Assembly: GCF_003945595.2 (NCBI RefSeq)
Contig: NW_024104401.1
Location: 806,001 to 870,000, forward strand
Length of the DNA: 64,000 nucleotides
Source: Pipra filicauda
Lineage: Eukaryota; Chordata; Aves; Passeriformes; Pipridae
Direction of reading: 5' to 3'
Made by a program: the position numbers and the translations under genes. The notes under the pieces are model-generated. The model did no database searches and was not told where the DNA came from. It saw only the letters and a list, made by a program, of their open reading frames with translations. Shown here in pieces: positions 49,657-64,000 of this stretch (its first letter is position 1; every line of letters starts with the position of its first letter).

Positions 49657-49990
49657 ACAGTCGGGCCTCGAGGGCACCTGCTGCAGGGATCGGAGATGCC
49701 AGGGAAAAGCTCTGGGGCACGAAGCCCCAGAGAATGGCCTCGAGGGCACCTGCCGCAGGGCCTGGAGACTCCTCGCCGAAGCTCCGGGTCACCAAGTCCT
49801 GCGGTCTGGCCTCGAGGGCACCTGAAAGGCAGAAAAGCCTACGAAACACAAGTCCTGCAGCGCGGCCTCAAGGGCAGCTGCCACAGGGATTGGGGACACC
49901 TCGCAAAAGCTCCGTGTCACCAAGTCCCGTGGTCTGGCCTCGAGGACACTCGCAGCACAGAAACGCCACCAAAACGCTCCGGGTTAGCAA
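49657..49990 (-). repeat. 72 bp minisatellite upstream of MROH copy B start codon
   Basis: This is the same five-unit array as in unit A with a few substitutions. It abuts the start codon of copy B. Confidence 0.75.
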
Positions 49991-50106
49991 GGAACGAGTT
50001 GGCTGCACGGGGGCTCCGCACAGCACCGCTCTGTCCCGTCCGTCCCGTCGCACGCTCCAAGGAGCACTGAGGCGTGGCCACCTCACCACCACTACTATGT
50101 CCTCAC

Positions 50107-50188
50107 ATGTCACAAAGGGCCCTGTGACACCCTGCCCCGTGCCATCCCACCGTGTCACAAAGGGCCCTGTGACACCCTGCCCCGTGCC
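50107..50188. repeat. Palindromic 45-base direct doublet (unit B)
   Basis: This is the copy of the doublet at 31177-31257, at the same distance from the copy B start codon. Confidence 0.65.
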
Positions 50189-53026
50189 CTGGGGACTCCC
50201 CCAGCCCGGCCAACCTGCCCCAGGTCGGAAGGAGTCCCTTCTCCAAAGCATCCAAGACAGCTGGACACGAACTTTAGGCACAGCTGAAAAACTAAGCAAA
50301 CCCTCCCCTGCTGTGCCTGCCCACGGCAGCAGAAGGAGCCCCCTCGGCTGCCAACGCAGCCGCAGCGGGAAGGCCACGGGGCCTCCACACGAGCTGGCAC
50401 GGGCTCCTTGGGAGAAGTGCCGGCTGGTGGCCCTCCCGAACACGGGGCTGTGACACACAGAAGGAACGTGGGGGCGAGGGCACCAATGCTGCTACCACCC
50501 CATTGCCCGGGGCTGCACCAAAATCAGCAGCTCTGGCAAGTCCTCGCCCAAGGAGACCTGCCACCGCCCCCAGTCCTGGCAGGGCTGGTGCCCGTCTCCT
50601 GCCCCACACAGCTGTGTCCCCGGGGCACTTCTCTGCCCCAGGGCAGCCAAAGCCAACGGGCACTGATGTCTGTGCTCTTGCAGGGGGCTGTTGGGAGCGG
50701 CAGCTGGAGCAATTGGTGGCTGTGCTCAGCAGCTGTCAGAAGGCAGAAGTTGTTGCTCCTTCCAGGAATGATTTTTCCATGGAAGTGATGACCTGCAGCA
50801 CAATAACATCTTTGCTGAGAAAGCACAGAAGAATCTGGCATTTAATAATCCTAAATTCAAGAAATCAGGAATGCACGTTACTTTTCATTGCTCTACACAA
50901 GTAGTTTAAAGCAAGTCGCAAACTTCCCAGGTTAATTGGCATGACCTGAGAACGTAACATATTTGGAAGTTTGCTTCCCATTCCAAATCAGCAACTCTTT
51001 TGTCTTAACAGGGTCCACTGAGAGTGAATTGCAAAAAATAAACACTAAACAAAGAGAAAAAAAATAAGAATTGGGCATTGTTTGGTTTTCAAACACTTTT
51101 CTGCTAAGGGCTAATGATATAATAATTCTTTTAAGGTATAAAAGATCTCAAGGAATGGAAGTTCACACAGTGTTGCGAAAGCAACCCAAGCAAATAAGGA
51201 TATTTCAAAAAGCACCTATCTGTACCAGAGAGAGGATTAGTAAATGGTCAGTAAAGTACAGCTCTCCCCTCTTCTGCCCTGCATGACAGCCAGCACCAGT
51301 AATAAAAATAGAAAAGTCATAGATATTCTTTCTGCCCTCCAACTTGCCACCTTCCCCTCTTCACGGCCTCAGCTGCAGCCTTCTGGCAAGTCAAGCAAAC
51401 AGTTCTCTCTTACACATCTTAAAAACGAACATTCCACTCTAGCCAAAAATTTGGAAGTGATACCTCCACCCCCTGTCCACATTCCCCCCTGAAAGCCCCT
51501 CCTCTCTCTCCTTCTCAGCCCCTGTTCTTCACCTCTGCCTGCACCGCTCTTTGCACCTGCTCCTGCAGCAACGTCCCCGGAGCCAGTCTCTCCTCCTTTT
51601 CTAATACCATCACAAAAGGGTCATCCTCTTTTCTTTCTCTCTGCAAAAACAAGAATAGTCTGAACAGGATCCTGGCCTGTAGAAAGCAGAAGAAACTTGT
51701 CTCTGCAATAATAACTCAAAACCCAACAGGCACTTGCAGAAGATGCACGACTACACAGCCTGACCAGTGAAAAGCAAAACTTGTATTAACGCAAAGCTGT
51801 TCTCGAACTAAGCATTTTCCTTCACCAAAAGCTACCTTCTTATAAATGCTAATATAATACACAAAATACAAGCAAAGCACACCTACCCTGCACAAAAGTT
51901 ACTATTTGTCTAAACAGTCTGACATACTTGGGGCCTTTTAAAGTTAGCAGCAGAGAGACATGGTTAATTTGCACTGTCCAAATTGTACTTCGCCTTCAAA
52001 AAGACAGTGATTATAGTTGCATTAAGACCTCCTATCTGCTTAAACAGTCAATAATTTCAGACTTTTCCAGGGGACAGTTGGAAAGAACTAGGTGAAACTT
52101 TACAATGCAGAGTTTAATGAGATGTTTAATGTACTTTATATACACTTTCAGTAAGAAGATTGAACTTAACTTCATTTTCCTTCAAACAGACAACTCTGGT
52201 GCTTCCTCTGGGGCGAAAACCCATGGGCCCTACTGCTTAATCCCTTCATGGACACAGTACTGAGGGTGGCTGCAATGCACAAACATTTAATACACATCGA
52301 ACAGTCTGAATTCGCAACAAACACACAACTGACCACGGGCAGCCCTGTATATGCACACTCTTATTAACACACACTCACTAATTCCAGGGCCAAGAGGATT
52401 TAGAGAAGCTCACTCGACACACAAGTTGATCAGTGTTTAGCAGCTTTTCTTTTTATTGACAGCACTGGAGAAGTATTGGGGAGAATCCTCCATCAATGCT
52501 TCCCATGGAATTACAAAAGCAAAATTATATGTTATATTTTCAAAGGTCATTGCACATTCATGTAAAATCCCACCTTTCTATGCCCCCTTGCTATGTAAGT
52601 CCTTTGTTTCTGGTCCATAAAAATCCTTTGTATGATGTATCCTTGTCATCTTCAATGAATTATTTCCCAACCTTGAATGTCCAATGCTGATTGCGTACTT
52701 GTCAGTTGAAGAGATGTATCCTATCTACTTGCAGAAGTTCTTTTCCCAGTCTGTCTTTACTTGCATATCTCTTATGGAAAAGTTAAAAAATGCTCAGCAA
52801 GTTAAGCAAAAATGCAAGGTTCTTACTACATTAGAAGTGTACATGGCTTTGGCCTAAAATAACTCTACATTAACTATTTTCTATTGAAGTGTTACTGTAT
52901 TAAAATCTTAAAAATTAGAACTTCAAAGGAAAAACTTGTCCATACTAAGAAATCCAGGCTTAGCTGGGAGCATACACGATTTAGCAGCTTTTTCAATGTA
53001 CAGTATTTAAGGACTGCCTTTCACTT
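50189..53026. other. MROH upstream flank, no gene seen (unit B)
   Basis: This is the duplicate of 31.26-34.09 kb with scattered substitutions. No supportable exon was found. Confidence 0.5.
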
Positions 53027-53130
53027 ATCAAGTCCCACAGTCTGTCCTGGAGGGGCAGTTGGAGAGCTGCCTAGAGAGAGAGCAACCTGCCCAGTTTCCC
53101 CCGAGAAGTGCTTCCCTTCCCACCACACTG
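53027..53130 (-). pseudogene. Orphan MROH cassette fragment (unit B)
   Basis: This is the longer version of the fragment at 34086. It keeps TATCAAGTCCCACAGTCTG, so part of microexon d is still recognisable. A 25-base segment here is missing from unit A. Confidence 0.72.
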
Positions 53131-53462
53131 GGCCAGCCTGGTCACACTCCATCCTGCCCAGGGATGCCCCAGGGCTGAGCTGGGCAAATACACAGCAGGT
53201 TTTATATAAGAAAGGAAGGAACTAAAAGCACAATCTTCACATCCAAGGTATACGACTGATGCGGGAAAAATAATTTCTAGAACGGAAACTTATCTCAAGA
53301 ATTTATGATGGGCGCTAACTGCCATGGGAGACAATGAAAGCCTGGCCCTTTGGAAACTTTTTAGCAGGGAAACACCAATATGATCACATGGAAACAAGTA
53401 CCACTGCTATTGGTAGTGCTGCCTGCCTCAGGATCGTGTAATGCACGGCACAGTACAGTTAG

Positions 53463-54006
53463 GTCATGAGATGCAGGAAGGAAAGAGCAGTAACCTTTCT
53501 GATAATACAACGAGGATATAAATATCCTAAGGATATAAAGCTATTAGAGAGCATCCAAAGAAGGGCCCCGAAGATGAGGAAAGGACAAGAGGGGAAGCAG
53601 TATGAGGAACAGTTGAGGCCAACTGGCTTGTTCAGCCTGGGGAAGAGGAGACCGAGGTCAGACCTCACCAGGGTCTGCAGCTTCCTCGCTGGGAAGCGGA
53701 GGGACAGCTGCTCTCTGCTCTCTGTGAGCAGGGACAGGACCCGAGGGAACGGCTGGAGCTGTGTCAGGGCAGGGTTACGATGGATCTCAGGAAAAGGTTC
53801 TTCCCCCAGAGCGTGCTGGGGCACTGAACAGTCTCCCCAGGGCAGTGGGCACGACCCCAAAGCTACCAGAGCTCCAGGAATGTTTGGACAACACTCCCAG
53901 GGACGGGATGAGATTGTTGGGGTGTCCTGGGCAGGGACAGGAGTTGGACTGGATGGTCCTTGTGGATAGCCTCCAATTCTGGGCATTCTGTAATTCTATG
54001 ATTCCT
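53463..54006 (+). repeat. CR1-type LINE 3' end, sense (unit B)
   Basis: This is the duplicate of the 34510-35053 element. It was carried along by the segmental duplication rather than inserted independently. Confidence 0.87.
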
Positions 54007-54685
54007 AGACACTGGGAATGAAGATGGATACAATGCTCTGCCAGGAAAATAAATGCCATTTGAAGTGCCTTGAGTCGGTTGTGCACCCAGCTATACTGCA
54101 CAAAATGAGACAAAATTCAGCTGCTCCTTTAGACAGAAAGCACAAAGAGCCATCTCCCCACATGAAGCAGCACAATATCAAAAGCTGGCCCCCAAGCTCT
54201 TCTCCATCTCCAAATGCAAACATCAGCAAACAGATGCTTGCTAAAGTCAAATGAATTGCAAGGCTCCCAGGATACAAATTCCCAAACAAGCCAGGCCTTT
54301 GGAAACACTTCCTAGATGAATAAAAGTCTCTGCCGTATAGGGTTGTAATAGCTGAGCTTCTACACTGCTGCACAGTCCAGGGAGAGCAGGGAGAACTCCA
54401 CTCCACAGTGTTCTTGTACAGCCCAAAAGGTGGATACAGGGTTGGACCAAAGGCTTTCCACAGGGGGATGATGCTAAAATGCACTGTATTCTGGCACGTC
54501 AGTATTGCAGACCTCAGCAGGTCTGACAGACAGAGCATGCAAAGAACAACCTCCATCTGGCTATGACACAGAGGAATGGGAAGGGACATTGATTCCTTAT
54601 GACAAGCAATTAGTGGCTAAAGGAAACCCAAGAATAGGCCCCTTTGAGTGAAATGGAAAAGCAAAGTGATTTTGGCAACAGCAGC

Positions 54686-55217
54686 AGAACTCTCAGAATT
54701 AGGAGTGCTTTGTAACAGCAGCTGACAAGGACTAATTGCTGCCACTGGACTTGGGGGAAGATGAGAAAAAGGAGAGTTTGGGTAACATGGGAGTCCTGCA
54801 AGTACATAAACAGTCATCCCATGCTTTACCATCACCTTGCAACAAGCACAGAGGGCTGTTTTGTCAAAAAAAGTAAAAATAGCAAGAAAATCGTAGTGAC
54901 TCCTGCCAAGGCACTGCCGCTCTGGTGGAGCAGTTCCCTCCTGCTTGGTGGTTACTGCCAGCTCAGAGAAATCACTCTTCGGGAACTGGTACCTGTGTGA
55001 GCAACAGAAGGAATGTCAGAGCAGAGCCCCCAGCCCACCTCAGTGCTTTGCTTTCCTCCTCCTGACATCAGCTCTGATAACTGGATGCCTTGTGCAGCAC
55101 TCGGGCTCAAAGAGCTCATTGCAGCCCCCACCCAGCACACACGGTGTCTTGGTGGAGAAGCAGAGACTTATTATCAGAAGTGACAGCTAAAGAAACACCT
55201 GCAGGCAAAGCACCTGA
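54686..55217. other. Spacer between unit B and TRPM8; no gene seen
   Basis: This is single-copy sequence starting right after the duplication end. It may include TRPM8 3' UTR or downstream DNA. No canonical polyadenylation signal was identified on the minus strand. Confidence 0.4.
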
Positions 55218-55390
55218 CAGGCCAATCTTCCCTGGGAGGGTGGGGAGGCCCTGGCACAGGTTGCCCAGAGAAGCTGTGGCTGCCCCATCCCTGGAAGTGC
55301 CCAAGGCCAGGCTGGACAGGGCTCGGAGCAACCTGGGCTAGTGGGAGGTGTCCCTGCCCATGGCAGGGGGTGAGACTGGATGGGCTTAAA
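55218..55390 (+). repeat. CR1 LINE 3' fragment, sense
   Basis: The sense CR1 text GGTGGGGAGGCCCTGGCACA runs through CCATGGCAGGGGGTGAGACT. The extreme 3' terminal repeat is missing. Confidence 0.82.
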
Positions 55391-55598
55391 GAAACAGAAA
55401 TGAGGAAGAGAATTTGGCTCATATTCCTTTTCCAATATTAGACAATACAAATACAAGCATCAATAAATAATACTAACTCTTCTTCCAGAGACACACCCCT
55501 TTGACATTACAAACATTTATAGAACTTATTCAAGCCAGAGAATGGATTTCAAGAGGGCTTACTCTGCTCAGGTAGCTGCTCTTGGATTTCAGCTGCAT

Positions 55599-63998
<8,400 letters not shown>

Positions 63999-64000
63999 AC

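Larger units (their letters stand above)
35731..54685. repeat. Segmental duplication, unit B
   Basis: This is the direct tandem copy of unit A. It is longer because of a 1.18 kb segment at 36559-37739 and two extra MROH cassettes of about 1.05 and 1.03 kb. It lacks the roughly 190 bp internal duplication present in A at 28494-28873. Its right end (GGCAACAGCA at 54674) matches the end of unit A at 35721. Confidence 0.92.

Overview
The window is avian nuclear DNA. It carries many chicken-repeat-1 (CR1) LINE 3' ends with their characteristic terminal repeat, spliced genes with short phase-compatible exons, and two tandem members of the maestro heat-like repeat (MROH) family, which is known to be strongly expanded in birds. 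A passerine is plausible but not proven.

Layout. (1) Positions 1-19.9 kb are mostly intergenic or intronic, with CR1 fragments. Two candidate plus-strand exons of an unrecognised membrane protein lie at the left edge. A candidate four-exon minus-strand gene at 8.8-11.5 kb would encode a secreted protein of about 190 residues. An isolated candidate exon lies at 18.7 kb. (2) Positions 19.88-54.69 kb are a direct tandem segmental duplication: unit A (about 15.8 kb) and unit B (about 19.0 kb). Each carries one complete MROH-type gene on the minus strand, its GC-rich upstream region and several kb of shared non-coding flank. Where the units align they are almost identical. They differ by a 1.2 kb LTR-bearing segment found only in B, a local 190 bp duplication found only in A, and the number of internal cassettes. 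(3) Positions 55.6-63.9 kb hold the last seven coding exons of TRPM8, the cold/menthol channel, on the minus strand, from S4 to the C-terminal coiled coil. The rest of TRPM8 lies beyond the right edge.

The most striking structure is inside the MROH genes. The amino-terminal half is a tandem array of roughly 1 kb genomic cassettes, each with up to four small exons whose phases let whole cassettes be gained or lost without breaking the frame. Unit A has four cassettes and unit B has six. A related 72 bp minisatellite lies immediately upstream of the start codon, and a stray cassette fragment lies farther upstream. Copy B reads open through every exon checked. Copy A has a one-base insertion in one cassette exon that breaks the frame, so it may be decaying or may splice around the defect. 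The carboxy-terminal twelve exons, encoding the HEAT-like region of about 568 residues, are intact in both copies.

Exon limits were derived by hand from splice sites and reading phase. No alignment or database search was run.
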